From contig NZ_JAHLOQ010000038.1 in assembly GCF_018917435.1 (NCBI RefSeq), positions 1-32,491 of the forward strand: a stretch of DNA of 32,491 nt, written 5' to 3'. The notes below the pieces were generated by a model. That model saw only the letters and a program-made list of their open reading frames with translations. It ran no database searches and had not been told where the DNA came from. The stretch comes from Intestinibacter bartlettii. GTDB taxonomy: Bacteria > Bacillota > Clostridia > Peptostreptococcales > Peptostreptococcaceae. A program made the translations under genes and the position numbers. This document shows positions 18,993 to 27,037 of the stretch, in pieces. Position 1 is the stretch's first letter, and every line of letters starts with the position of its first letter.

Positions 18993-19664
18993 TTATTTTA
19001 ATAAACTACTTTTTATAAATTCTGCAATATCGTCATCTTTAAATACTATTTTTATTTCAATTCTTCTATTTTGTTCTTTTTCTGATTCTTTTTGATTGTC
19101 AACTGTACCTTCTTTAGGCGAATACTTAGACATTCCTGATGCCTCAAAATATGCCCCATAAGGAGAGTCACTATCTTTATCATTTAACATCTCATTTACA
19201 AATTCTACTGCTCTTTCTGTAGATAATGTTCTGTTATATTGCGCATCATAGTCATTATCTGTGTGTCCGATTACTTTTACAGATTCTATTTTTTCTCTAT
19301 TTTCATCATCGTCTAATACATCTATAAACGCTTGACCTATCTTTTGAGCTACACTTTTCCCCTTTTCACTTAATGTCGAACTATCAGTATCAAATAATAG
19401 TGATGATTTTATTTGTAATAATCCCTCTTCATATACTACATCATCACCTAAAGTAGGCTTTAACTCTTGTTCTATTTTTGAATATAGCTTGTCTCTTTGG
19501 GCTGATATATCATCTGTCTTTTCTTGGATTTGAAAAAACATAGCTAATGCAAATATCATCATAAAGAAAAATACTATCGATACCGTACTCATTATATCAA
19601 CAAAAGAAGACCATACATTTGCTTTTTCTTTTACTTTTTTTGAGGATCTAGTTCTAACTTTCAT
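18993..19664 (-). CDS. MotB/ZorB-like stator subunit with OmpA-type peptidoglycan-binding domain (223 aa)
   Basis: ATG follows GGAGGA, nine bases after the stator partner's stop. A basic cytoplasmic N-terminus leads into one membrane helix (about 21-45) with an Asp at 23 near its inner end, the position of the ion-carrying Asp in MotB and ZorB. The outer part is an OmpA/MotB domain: GHTDNDYDAQYNRTLS, RA-x-x-F-V, and a closing NRRIEIKI. It should clamp to cell wall and form the ion channel with the 488-aa protein. There are no flagellar genes nearby, so this is not a flagellar stator. The relation to ZorB rests on architecture and operon order. Confidence 0.85.
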   Translation of the reverse strand: MKVRTRSSKKVKEKANVWSSFVDIMSTVSIVFFFMMIFALAMFFQIQEKTDDISAQRDKLYSKIEQELKPTLGDDVVYEEGLLQIKSSLLFDTDSSTLSEKGKSVAQKIGQAFIDVLDDDENREKIESVKVIGHTDNDYDAQYNRTLSTERAVEFVNEMLNDKDSDSPYGAYFEASGMSKYSPKEGTVDNQKESEKEQNRRIEIKIVFKDDDIAEFIKSSLLK

Positions 19665-19673
19665 ATCTTCCTC

Positions 19674-21140
19674 CTATGCATTTACCAAGTTCATTTTTTG
19701 TAATTCACTAACTTGTGTATATATTGACTGGATTGTTTCCTTCATAAGTTTTAATGTTGCTTCATTTTCGCCTTGTTGTTCTTGTTGTATTTTATTAAAT
19801 TGTTTAGTTATTTCTTCTAACTGTTCTGCTAATTTATCTGTGACATGTTGTAATTCTTTAACCATTTTTTCACTTGATTTGTCTGTTGCTTCTTGTATAC
19901 TTTTAGCAGTCTTACTTGATACTTTGCCTGCTAAATCTGAAACTTCCGATTCTAATTTATCTAATATATTGCCTAATTTATTGCTTACATTATTTAAATT
20001 ATTTTGTTGATCTGTTACTTTTTCCTGCATAGTTGTAATGACATGAGATAATTCTGTATATGTATCTTTTAAATTTGTTAAATTATCATTTATAACATCA
20101 GAAACTATATTCATACTCTTTATAGTTTCTTTTTGAACACCATTATTTTCTTCTATAAACTTCATTTGTTGTTTAGTATTTTCGTCAAAGAAAGTAATAA
20201 GTTTATCGATACTCTTGCTTAAACTCTTATCTACAACATCGCTTAGTATCTCTGTTTTTTCATCAAGACCTTTATAACTAGTTACAAACTTGTCCATACT
20301 AAACCTAAATTCACTTAATGGTTTTTCAAATTTATCTACTACTTTTTCAAAATTATTAGTAGCTTCAATTAAGTTAGAGCTATTCTTTTCTATGTTAGAA
20401 TTAAACCCTTTGATTTCATCATTAAGAACTCCTATATCTTTAACTAAATTATTCATTTCTTCTGAAGACTTTTTAACATTTGCACCCATAATATTTATTG
20501 CTCTAACCATTTCATCCATTTTACCTATCATAGCTTGGGAATCACTAAATTTCTTTTTGGCTTCTTCATTGTCCAAATTATCTTCAATTGCATCTATTAA
20601 ATTTTGTTTAGTTATTTTATATCCTGTACCAAATATATTCATTATAATTGATGCAATTAAACCAAATATACTAGTAGTAAAAGCTCCTCCCATACTATAC
20701 ATTGCTGGTTTTAAATCTTGTATAAAACTCTCTACATCAGCTGATGATATACTAATACTCATGCTTATTATGGCACAAGTTAAACCTATAAACGTACCCA
20801 AAAGACCTAATGTAGTTGCCAAACTAATAAAATAATCTAATCTAGCTTCCTCTTTTCTTAATTTATTATCCTCAGGATATAAATTTTTTTCAATAATAAC
20901 CTGAGTATTTACATTCACTACACCGTACAAACTACTTATAAATTCGCTTTTTATTTTATTCAAACTATCATTTTTAAATTCACCATTGTCTTTATTTTCA
21001 TAAAAATCATCTAGCATCTCTTTAAAATACTTATTTACTTTTGATGAAGATTTAAAGTAATATAAAATATCTATTATTATAAAAATACATACTACTACCG
21101 ATATCGCTGTTACTATAAAATTTAAATTCACATTTTCCAT
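19674..21140 (-). CDS. MotA/ExbB/ZorA-like stator protein with long coiled-coil tail (488 aa)
   Basis: Three membrane helices are visible: about 9-29, 104-128 and 150-171. Helix 2 carries LGLLGTFIGLT (111-121), the hallmark of the MotA/TolQ/ExbB superfamily and especially of ZorA-type proteins. From about 190 to 488 the chain is continuous helix with heptad-like spacing: a long cytoplasmic tail, as in ZorA. The ATG at 21140 directly abuts its GGGAG site, so initiation at the GTG three codons later (21131) is possible. With the MotB/ZorB-like protein it should form a wall-anchored, ion-driven rotor. It is the first gene of the operon. The missing ZorC/ZorD/ZorE-like proteins set this locus apart from the known Zorya types. 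Confidence 0.85.
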   Translation of the reverse strand: MENVNLNFIVTAISVVVCIFIIIDILYYFKSSSKVNKYFKEMLDDFYENKDNGEFKNDSLNKIKSEFISSLYGVVNVNTQVIIEKNLYPEDNKLRKEEARLDYFISLATTLGLLGTFIGLTCAIISMSISISSADVESFIQDLKPAMYSMGGAFTTSIFGLIASIIMNIFGTGYKITKQNLIDAIEDNLDNEEAKKKFSDSQAMIGKMDEMVRAINIMGANVKKSSEEMNNLVKDIGVLNDEIKGFNSNIEKNSSNLIEATNNFEKVVDKFEKPLSEFRFSMDKFVTSYKGLDEKTEILSDVVDKSLSKSIDKLITFFDENTKQQMKFIEENNGVQKETIKSMNIVSDVINDNLTNLKDTYTELSHVITTMQEKVTDQQNNLNNVSNKLGNILDKLESEVSDLAGKVSSKTAKSIQEATDKSSEKMVKELQHVTDKLAEQLEEITKQFNKIQQEQQGENEATLKLMKETIQSIYTQVSELQKMNLVNA

Positions 21141-21170
21141 CTCCCTTTTACAAAATTCAATATATTTTAT

Positions 21171-21200
21171 ATTATACTACACCTTTTACCATTTTTTCAC
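21171..21200 (-). promoter_or_regulatory. Candidate promoter of the stator operon
   Basis: On the minus strand a perfect TATAAT (21171-21176) lies 18 bases after GTGAAA (21195-21200), about 30 bases before the stator start. The -10 is convincing and the -35 is weak. Confidence 0.5.
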
Positions 21201-21250
21201 TTTAGCACCTTATTTAATATATTCTTTATACAAATCAAAAATTAGTGTTA

Positions 21251-21256
21251 TATAAT
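21251..21256 (+). promoter_or_regulatory. -10 box for the HD-domain gene
   Basis: TATAAT lies 33 bases before the ATG at 21290, in the divergent region shared with the stator operon. No good -35 is found at 16-18 bases. Confidence 0.35.
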
Positions 21257-21289
21257 ATACATAAGTCCAATATTACAGGAGGTACACAA

Positions 21290-21730
21290 ATGTTATCTTA
21301 TAATGAACAATTTCAACTAGCGCTCGAACTAGCAGTTAAAAAACATAAAAATCAGACAGATAAATCAGGAAATCCATATATATTGCATCCTCTACATGTA
21401 ATGGAAACTGTAAAAACTAAGGAGGCTAAGATTGTAGCACTTCTTCATGATATAATTGAGGACACCGATGTAACAAAAGATTACTTACTTGAAATTGGTA
21501 TTTCAAAACATATTGTAGATGCAGTTGTAGCACTGACAAGATTTGATGTGAATCAAGATTACCAAGAATATATAAAAAATTTAAGTTCTAATCCATTGGC
21601 AAAAGAAGTGAAACTTGCTGATTTAGAACATAATATGGATTTAAAAAGACTTCCTTCATTAAGTCAAAAAGATTTAGATAGAAATAGAAAATATCAAATA
21701 GCATATTATTATTTAATAAATAATAAATAG
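21290..21730 (+). CDS. Small HD-domain hydrolase, RelA/SpoT-hydrolase-like (146 aa)
   Basis: The ATG at 21290 is chosen because AGGAGG ends seven bases before it. HD residues are all present: H33, the pair H53-D54, E57-D58 (the LLHDIIEDT motif) and D111 with HNM (KLADLEHNM). This set matches the (p)ppGpp-hydrolase half of RelA/SpoT and small alarmone hydrolases; no synthetase domain follows. It probably cleaves a nucleotide pyrophosphate such as (p)ppGpp with Mn2+. It is divergent from the stator operon with about 150 bases between starts, so membership in that system is possible but unsupported. Confidence 0.82.
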   Translation: MLSYNEQFQLALELAVKKHKNQTDKSGNPYILHPLHVMETVKTKEAKIVALLHDIIEDTDVTKDYLLEIGISKHIVDAVVALTRFDVNQDYQEYIKNLSSNPLAKEVKLADLEHNMDLKRLPSLSQKDLDRNRKYQIAYYYLINNK

Positions 21731-21842
21731 CAAGAAATCCACCTTGTAAAAGGTCTTTAGAATAAAGTCTTCTTTATTAGAACAAATTTATACTTAAATT
21801 TCCAAACAAAATATCTTGATTTTCCTCTAAATATGATTTTCA

Positions 21843-21851
21843 TGTTATAAT
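21843..21851 (+). promoter_or_regulatory. Extended -10 promoter of mscL
   Basis: TGTTATAAT, an extended -10, lies 34 bases before the mscL ATG. A clear -35 at normal spacing is missing, as is usual for extended -10 promoters. Confidence 0.45.
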
Positions 21852-21885
21852 ATTTTATGAATATTATAGAAAGGGAGGAAAATAT

Positions 21886-22296
21886 ATGTCTAAATTTTTA
21901 AATGAATTTAAAGAATTCGCACTTAGAGGGAATGTGCTTGACTTAGCTGTTGGGGTTATTATAGGTGGTGCATTTCAAGGTGTTGTTAATTCTTTAGTTC
22001 AAGATATAATCTCTCCAATCATCGGCTTATTTGCTAATAAAGATTTTAGTAACTTAGTGATGACTGCTGGAGGTGTTGAGCTTAAATATGGTTCTTTTAT
22101 AACAGCACTTATAAACTTTATAATAATGGCATTTGTAATCTTTTTAATTGTAAAAAGTATGAATAAACTTGCTACTTTAGGAAAAAATCCAGAAGTGGCA
22201 GTAACAGAAGAGTGCACTACAAAAGTATGCCCTTACTGCTGTAGCGAAATATCAATAAATGCAACTCGTTGCCCAAATTGTACTTCAGAACTTTAA
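21886..22296 (+). CDS. mscL: Large-conductance mechanosensitive channel with zinc-ribbon tail
   Basis: ATG follows GGGAGG. The N-terminal helix and first membrane segment ([20 protein letters not shown], 8-27) are the MscL signature, and a second membrane segment spans about 72-92. It forms a homopentamer that opens under membrane tension to release solutes on hypo-osmotic shock. Instead of ending in the usual amphipathic helical bundle, the C-terminus carries C115-x2-C118 and C129-x2-C132, a zinc ribbon. At 136 residues it is the normal size. It is probably monocistronic. The channel identity is certain; the role of the ribbon is open. Confidence 0.95.
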   Translation: MSKFLNEFKEFALRGNVLDLAVGVIIGGAFQGVVNSLVQDIISPIIGLFANKDFSNLVMTAGGVELKYGSFITALINFIIMAFVIFLIVKSMNKLATLGKNPEVAVTEECTTKVCPYCCSEISINATRCPNCTSEL

Positions 22297-22395
22297 AAAA
22301 GTATAGAAAATTATATTACTTTTAAAAGGAATATAGTTTTCACTGTAGTATTATGAAATATATAGAGTTTTTTTCTATAAAAAGGGGGTAGGAGT

Positions 22396-22713
22396 ATGTC
22401 TTATAATTATTCAAATAATTATGAAGATAATTTTCAAGATGAATCTGCTGAAATAATCGGTTATTGTAGTATTTGTGATACTGAAATAAAAGCTACAGAT
22501 AACTACTATCACTATTACGACTATGATATGATATGTACTAAATGTGCAGAAGATGATTCAGTTGCAAAATGCGAAAAATGTAATACATATTTCAAAATTG
22601 AAGATTTAAAAGAGTATGAATTTAATTCAGAAGTTCATTATTTTTGTGAACAAGATAAACCCGAAGATATAAATGAAATAAACTTTTCTGATAAGTCTAT
22701 TTCAGCCGAATAA
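22396..22713 (+). CDS. Small double zinc-site (LIM-like) protein (105 aa)
   Basis: ATG follows GGGGGTAGGAG. Two metal sites are visible: C24-x2-C27 with C47-x2-C50, and C59-x2-C62 with H81-x2-C84. This spacing is close to a LIM-type double finger. The ends are acidic and low in complexity. No membrane segment is present. It follows mscL by about 100 bases on the same strand and may be expressed with it, ending at the shared terminator at 22741. I know no function; a protein-binding zinc module is the simplest reading. Confidence 0.75.
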   Translation: MSYNYSNNYEDNFQDESAEIIGYCSICDTEIKATDNYYHYYDYDMICTKCAEDDSVAKCEKCNTYFKIEDLKEYEFNSEVHYFCEQDKPEDINEINFSDKSISAE

Positions 22714-22740
22714 ATTTAATTTTTAAAAATTAATATAAAT

Positions 22741-22772
22741 AAAATACTGAAGCCTTAAAGCTTCAGTATTTT
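22741..22772. terminator. Bidirectional intrinsic terminator
   Basis: Arms 22741-22753 and 22760-22772 pair perfectly over 13 bp around a 6-base loop, with A-run on the left and T-run on the right. It serves both the plus-strand zinc protein gene and the convergent hydrolase gene. Confidence 0.9.
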
Positions 22773-22778
22773 TCATTT

Positions 22779-23747
22779 CTATATATCTATCTTTTCATTT
22801 ATAAAGCTAAATACCTTATTCCAGTATGCATCTACATCATAGTCCTTTGCTTCTGCATGACCCGCTTCATCTACTATATATAAATCTTTTTCACAGTTTG
22901 CTGCATCATAAACTTCATATACCATATAAGTAGGAACAAAGTCATCTTTTCCACCATGTATAAATAACATTGGATTTTTACATTTTTTAAGTTGTTCTAC
23001 ACTAGATGCTTCTTTAAAGTCATATCCTGCTTTTAAATTAGCTACTGCATTTGATATATTTAAAACTGGAAAAGTTGGAAGTGAGAATCTTTTATCCAAT
23101 TCACTTGCAAAAATATCCCATACACTAGTATATCCACAGTCTTCTATATACCCTACTACATTGTCTAAGTTTTCACCTGATACCATCATTGTTGTTGCAG
23201 CCCCCATTGATACTCCATGAAGTATTATCTTTGCATCTGGATCTTGTTTATTTATCCAATTTACCCAACAAGCTATATCGTCCTTGTCAAGCCATCCCAT
23301 TCCTATGTAATTTCCTTCACTATTTCCATGTGCCCTATTGTTTGGAAGTAAAACATTATACCCCTGTTCATAATATTTTTCTCCATAGGACATCATATTA
23401 TTATTATTGACCTTATATCCATGAATCAATATTGCCCATTTATGTGTTTTATTTTCCTGGGTTTTATAATTTGCTTCTAATTTTAGAGAATCATTATTTG
23501 TAATGTTTTCAGTTGATGTAGTCTTTTTAAACTCATTTGCTTTTTTCTTTTCATTCTTTTGATTTTTTAGAATTATTTTTTCTGCTCCTTTTGCAGCTTC
23601 TATTTTATCTTCCTCATTTATATTTCTTTTTGCAGAATCACTAACAGGAGATAAAGCATAATGCACAAAAAAACTTCCAACTCCATATCCAACCCCTGTT
23701 AATATTAATAAAATTGCTATAATTCCTATAATTAATTTTTTTTTCAT
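22779..23747 (-). CDS. Membrane-anchored alpha/beta hydrolase (322 aa)
   Basis: ATG follows GGAGGGGG. One N-terminal hydrophobic helix (about 5-30) exports or anchors it. The hydrolase core shows HGY (109-111, oxyanion region), the nucleophile elbow GVSMG with S180, an acidic HGGKDDFVP segment (D268 or D269) and the catalytic AGH with H297. Charged residues about 40-80 form a linker. This is the clostridial YqkD-like hydrolase type, probably a surface esterase or peptidase-like enzyme of unknown substrate. It is monocistronic, converging on the 22741 terminator. Fold and triad are clear; the substrate is not. Confidence 0.88.
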   Translation of the reverse strand: MKKKLIIGIIAILLILTGVGYGVGSFFVHYALSPVSDSAKRNINEEDKIEAAKGAEKIILKNQKNEKKKANEFKKTTSTENITNNDSLKLEANYKTQENKTHKWAILIHGYKVNNNNMMSYGEKYYEQGYNVLLPNNRAHGNSEGNYIGMGWLDKDDIACWVNWINKQDPDAKIILHGVSMGAATTMMVSGENLDNVVGYIEDCGYTSVWDIFASELDKRFSLPTFPVLNISNAVANLKAGYDFKEASSVEQLKKCKNPMLFIHGGKDDFVPTYMVYEVYDAANCEKDLYIVDEAGHAEAKDYDVDAYWNKVFSFINEKIDI

Positions 23748-23884
23748 AATCCCCCTCCTTATTTATAAATTATTTTTAACATTAAATATTTTGATTATCA
23801 AATTTTATGACTCACTTATTAAATATACATTAATCTAAAATAAATTTCAACAAATTTCTTTTACAGACATATATAAACTTTCAC

Positions 23885-23912
23885 TTGAAATTTATTCCAT
23901 TTATTTTATAAT
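23885..23912 (+). promoter_or_regulatory. Promoter of the phospholipase-C-like gene
   Basis: TTGAAA (23885-23890) and TATAAT (23907-23912) are 16 bases apart, about 50 bases before the ATG at 23962. Confidence 0.6.
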
Positions 23913-23961
23913 ACATAATAGAAATCTTTATTAATAATATACGTAGAAAGGACTTTTAATT

Positions 23962-24624
23962 ATGCCTGCTTGGAGTTTTCATATAAAATTAGCTAATGAA
24001 ATTTCATCTGTCTTGAATTTAGATAAGCAAGAAAAAAATCTTTTTATACTATCAAACTTAATACCAGACATCAAATCTGGATTTTTAATTCCTATGGATA
24101 AACCCGTTTGGTCTAAATACTCTCATTATTACATCTACAAAGATGAACTTAGTTTGCCTGATTTAGAAAAATATAAAAATATTTATTGGGATAAAAATGA
24201 TATTGTATCGACTGGCGTCTATTGTCATATACTTTTAGACTATTATCTAAATAATTTATTAAAAGAAGATTATTTTATCTATAATGAAGAAAATATAATA
24301 ACTGGAATGAAAACATTAAATGGAATATTCTATGGAGATAGACCCTCTTGCATAAAATTTAAACATAAAAACTTTAACCTTATAGCTAAATGGCTTGATG
24401 TTGAATATAAATTTTCATTTCCAAAGGAAAATATAGATATTAAAACTGACGATGGAATTTATACAATTACACCTAGAGATATTAAACTTACTGAACAATG
24501 GATTTTTGAACATTATAAGAATCCATTGCTACAATTCCCACAAAATGAACTTATTACAGAAGAAGGTATTAATAAGTTTTTCAAAGATTCCTTGGATTTT
24601 GTACTAAAACATATTGAAACTTAA
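23962..24624 (+). CDS. Zinc-dependent phospholipase C-like protein (220 aa)
   Basis: ATG follows GAAAGGA. The protein starts M-P-A-W-x-x-H (H7), then IPDI (D36), a further His (H55) and H89-x3-D93 in a helix. Together these resemble the metal ligands of the zinc-dependent phospholipase C / S1-P1 nuclease fold. Unlike secreted alpha-toxins it has no signal peptide, so it is probably cytoplasmic, and it is shorter than the roughly 250-400 residues of secreted members. Its substrate is unknown. It is transcribed alone and ends at the bidirectional terminator at 24646. Confidence 0.75.
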   Translation: MPAWSFHIKLANEISSVLNLDKQEKNLFILSNLIPDIKSGFLIPMDKPVWSKYSHYYIYKDELSLPDLEKYKNIYWDKNDIVSTGVYCHILLDYYLNNLLKEDYFIYNEENIITGMKTLNGIFYGDRPSCIKFKHKNFNLIAKWLDVEYKFSFPKENIDIKTDDGIYTITPRDIKLTEQWIFEHYKNPLLQFPQNELITEEGINKFFKDSLDFVLKHIET

Positions 24625-24645
24625 AAATATTACTTTATTCTAAAC

Positions 24646-24696
24646 AAAAGAAGGTATTGTAAATATACTAAAAATCTATTTACAATACCTTCTTTT
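24646..24696. terminator. Bidirectional intrinsic terminator
   Basis: Arms 24646-24664 and 24678-24696 pair perfectly over 19 bp around a 13-base loop, with flanking A and T runs. It sits between the convergent phospholipase-like and cstA genes. Confidence 0.9.
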
Positions 24697-24731
24697 TATA
24701 TTATAAAATTTTCATTTTATTTAATTTCTAA

Positions 24732-26150
24732 TTAAGCAGCTTTATTATGTCCTGCTTTTTTAACTTTATTTGCTTTGATAAAGAATGCTACTGCAAATAA
24801 TACAGCTACTACAACACCGATAGTATTACCTACTGTTGCTGGTAATTTAAATCCTTCTGGTGCTTGCATTATATAACTAAATGTTACAGCTGTCATAAAT
24901 ATTGCTGGAGCCACTGTTATCATATAGTTTTTGTTATTTTTAAGCAAGAACATACTTCCTGTCCATAACATTATCATTGCTAATGTTTGGTTAGCCCAAG
25001 AGAAATATCTCCAAATTATTTGGAAATCTATAAATGTAAGAGCTATACCTACTACAAATAATGGTATTGCTATTTTAAATCTAGAAACTAAGCTTTCTTG
25101 TTTTATATTAAATGAGTCAGCTATTGTAAGTCTAGCGCTTCTAAATGCTGTATCCCCAGATGTTATTGGACAAGCTACAACACCTAATATTGCAAGAGCT
25201 GCACCAACTGGTCCAAGTAATGTAACTGACATTTGGTTTACACCTACTGCTGGAGTTGCACCATAAATTGCTTGTAATTGAGGTTGTCCATGATAAAATG
25301 CCATTGCAGCTGCTGCCCATATTAAAGCTATTATACCTTCTGCAACCATTGATCCATAAAAGACTGGTCTTATTTCTCTTTCATGTTCTACACATCTTGC
25401 CATAAGTGGTGATTGTGTTGCATGGAATCCTGATATTGCACCACAAGCTATTGTTATAAATAAGTATGGGAATATTGATTTTTCACCATTTGGATAGAAG
25501 TTTTGTAAAGTTAATTCTGGTATTTGATAACCTTTAACTATTAATCCACCAGCTATACCAATTGCCATTAATATAAGTGCTGCACCGAATATTGGATAAA
25601 TTTTACCTATAACTTTATCAACTGGAAGTACAGTTGCTAATATATAATATGCAAATATTACTGCAACCCATATTTTTGTATCTACACTAGTTAATGTATT
25701 TAAAAGTCCAGCAGGTCCTGTAACAAATACTACACCTACAAGTACTAATAATACTACACTAAATACTACCATTACTTTTCTAGCACCTTCACCTAAATAT
25801 ATACCAACAAGTTCTGATGCTGATACACCTTTGTTTTTAAGTGATAAGTATCCAGATAAGAAGTCATGAACACCACCTGCAAATATTGTACCAAATACAA
25901 TCCATAAGAATGCTGCTGGCCCAAATAATGCACCTTGTATAGCCCCAAATATTGGTCCCAAACCTGCTATGTTTAAGAATTGAATTAAGAATATTTTTTT
26001 CCAATTCATTGGCACATAGTCGACACCATCTTGCATTTCTATGGCTGGAGTTGTTAGAGAATCATCAATCCCAAATACTCTCTCAACAAATTTACCATAG
26101 ATAAAATAACCTACTAATAAAACTATTATTGCTGTAAAGAAACTAATCAC
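24732..26150 (-). CDS. cstA: CstA-family peptide/pyruvate transporter (472 aa)
   Basis: The start is GTG at 26150, seven bases after GGGGGG. An out-of-frame ATG-TTG-TGA (26155-26147) overlaps it. The sequence is almost all membrane helix. Family stretches include FLNIAGLGPIFGAIQGALFG, GGVHDFLSGYLSL, FHATQSPLMARC and CPITSGDTAFRSARL. CstA proteins import peptides or pyruvate and are induced on carbon limitation. This is the short clostridial form without the long C-terminal extension of the E. coli protein. A candidate cre site lies about 170 bases upstream, which fits catabolite control. It is transcribed alone. Confidence 0.95.
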   Translation of the reverse strand: MISFFTAIIVLLVGYFIYGKFVERVFGIDDSLTTPAIEMQDGVDYVPMNWKKIFLIQFLNIAGLGPIFGAIQGALFGPAAFLWIVFGTIFAGGVHDFLSGYLSLKNKGVSASELVGIYLGEGARKVMVVFSVVLLVLVGVVFVTGPAGLLNTLTSVDTKIWVAVIFAYYILATVLPVDKVIGKIYPIFGAALILMAIGIAGGLIVKGYQIPELTLQNFYPNGEKSIFPYLFITIACGAISGFHATQSPLMARCVEHEREIRPVFYGSMVAEGIIALIWAAAAMAFYHGQPQLQAIYGATPAVGVNQMSVTLLGPVGAALAILGVVACPITSGDTAFRSARLTIADSFNIKQESLVSRFKIAIPLFVVGIALTFIDFQIIWRYFSWANQTLAMIMLWTGSMFLLKNNKNYMITVAPAIFMTAVTFSYIMQAPEGFKLPATVGNTIGVVVAVLFAVAFFIKANKVKKAGHNKAA

Positions 26151-26318
26151 AACATATCCCCCCTATAAACTTTTTTTCTAAACATAAAGTTTAAATATAA
26201 TGTATAAATATTTCTTTTTGTATTTATATAGTAATCCAAATATATCTAGAGGGTATTTTTATAGTAATGAAATAGCAGTTTTGCGACATGAAATGCATAA
26301 ATATGTCAATGAATTACA

Positions 26319-26332
26319 TGAAAACAATTTCA
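26319..26332. promoter_or_regulatory. Candidate cre (CcpA) site upstream of cstA
   Basis: The 14 bases TGAAAACAATTTCA fit the cre consensus TGWAANCGNTNWCA at every defined position except the central G. They lie inside a longer palindrome with arms CATGAAA and TTTCATG (26317-26334), about 170 bases before the cstA start. Confidence 0.5.
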
Positions 26333-26361
26333 TGCAAGTGCTCTTTTTATTTTTATACACA

Positions 26362-26402
26362 AAATACCTATATAAAACTATTTTCATTCTATATAGGTAT
26401 TT
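26362..26402 (-). terminator. Terminator after the first gpx gene
   Basis: Arms 26362-26374 and 26390-26402 pair over 13 bp around a 15-base loop, and the minus-strand transcript continues TTTTGTGT. It is 36 bases after the gpx stop codon. Confidence 0.7.
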
Positions 26403-26438
26403 CAATATAACTTATAATGTTAATAGATTATTTTCTAT

Positions 26439-26969
26439 TTATAGTAATTTTTCTATTTCTTTTTCTATCTTTTCTGGTTCAGCAGTAGGTGCAAATCTTT
26501 TTACTATTTTTCCGTCTTTATCGATTAAAAATTTAGTAAAGTTCCATTTTATTTCGTCGCCACTTGTATTAAATCCTTTACTACTAAGAAATTCATATAA
26601 TTCTTTAGATTTATCATCTTCATCAGCCATTGGAGCTTCTATTCTTAAGTATTTATAAACAGGATCGGCACCTTCTCCATTTACATCTATTTTCGAGAAA
26701 CGTTTAAAAGTTGTTCCATAATTTAGTGTGCAAAAACTTTTTATTTCCTCATCGTCTCCAGGTGCTTGATTAAAAAATTGGTTGCATGGGAAATCTAAAA
26801 TTTCAAAACCTTTATCTTTATATTTATCGTATAATTTTTGAAGGCCTTCATATTGTGGCGTAAATCCGCATCCAGTAGCAGTATTAACTACTAAAAGTAC
26901 TTTGCCTTTATACTCATCTAATGATGTCATTTCTCCGTTTGTATCTTTTACTTTATAATCGTATATCAT
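26439..26969 (-). CDS. Glutathione peroxidase family (thioredoxin-dependent type) (176 aa)
   Basis: The catalytic tetrad of the family is present: C34 (NTATGCGFTPQ), Q64 (FPCNQF), and W142-N143 (KWNFTKF). The active residue is Cys, not selenocysteine. Clostridia lack glutathione in general, so the likely reductant is thioredoxin, with a second Cys (C62 or C80) resolving the sulfenate. It reduces hydroperoxides in the cytoplasm. It lies 68 bases after the thioredoxin-reductase-like gene with no terminator between, so the two are probably one operon. A second, shorter paralogue is at 28031. Confidence 0.93.
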   Translation of the reverse strand: MIYDYKVKDTNGEMTSLDEYKGKVLLVVNTATGCGFTPQYEGLQKLYDKYKDKGFEILDFPCNQFFNQAPGDDEEIKSFCTLNYGTTFKRFSKIDVNGEGADPVYKYLRIEAPMADEDDKSKELYEFLSSKGFNTSGDEIKWNFTKFLIDKDGKIVKRFAPTAEPEKIEKEIEKLL

Positions 26970-27037
26970 TTTTATCTCCTTTAGATATTAATTTTTATAG
27001 ATTTTAGTATTTGTAAATATTATTAAAAAATGTATTT

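Noticed and set aside
20290-20835. 181-codon plus-strand open frame inside the stator gene
   Set aside because: It is wholly antisense to the strongly supported coiled-coil stator protein and is rich in L, S and I, with no ribosome site.
19674-21140. Flagellar MotA/MotB stator
   Set aside because: No flagellar or chemotaxis genes are near, the tail is far too long for MotA, and the partner genes differ.
21245-21289. 15-codon extension of the HD protein
   Set aside because: It begins at the predicted -10 box and lacks a ribosome site; AGGAGG precedes the ATG at 21290.
21761-21778. AATAAAG/CTTTATT hairpin after the HD gene as terminator
   Set aside because: A 7-bp AT-rich stem with no T-run is too weak to call.
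26200-26658. 152-codon plus-strand open frame
   Set aside because: It runs antisense into the first gpx gene and through its terminator, has no ribosome site, and its composition is that of antisense.
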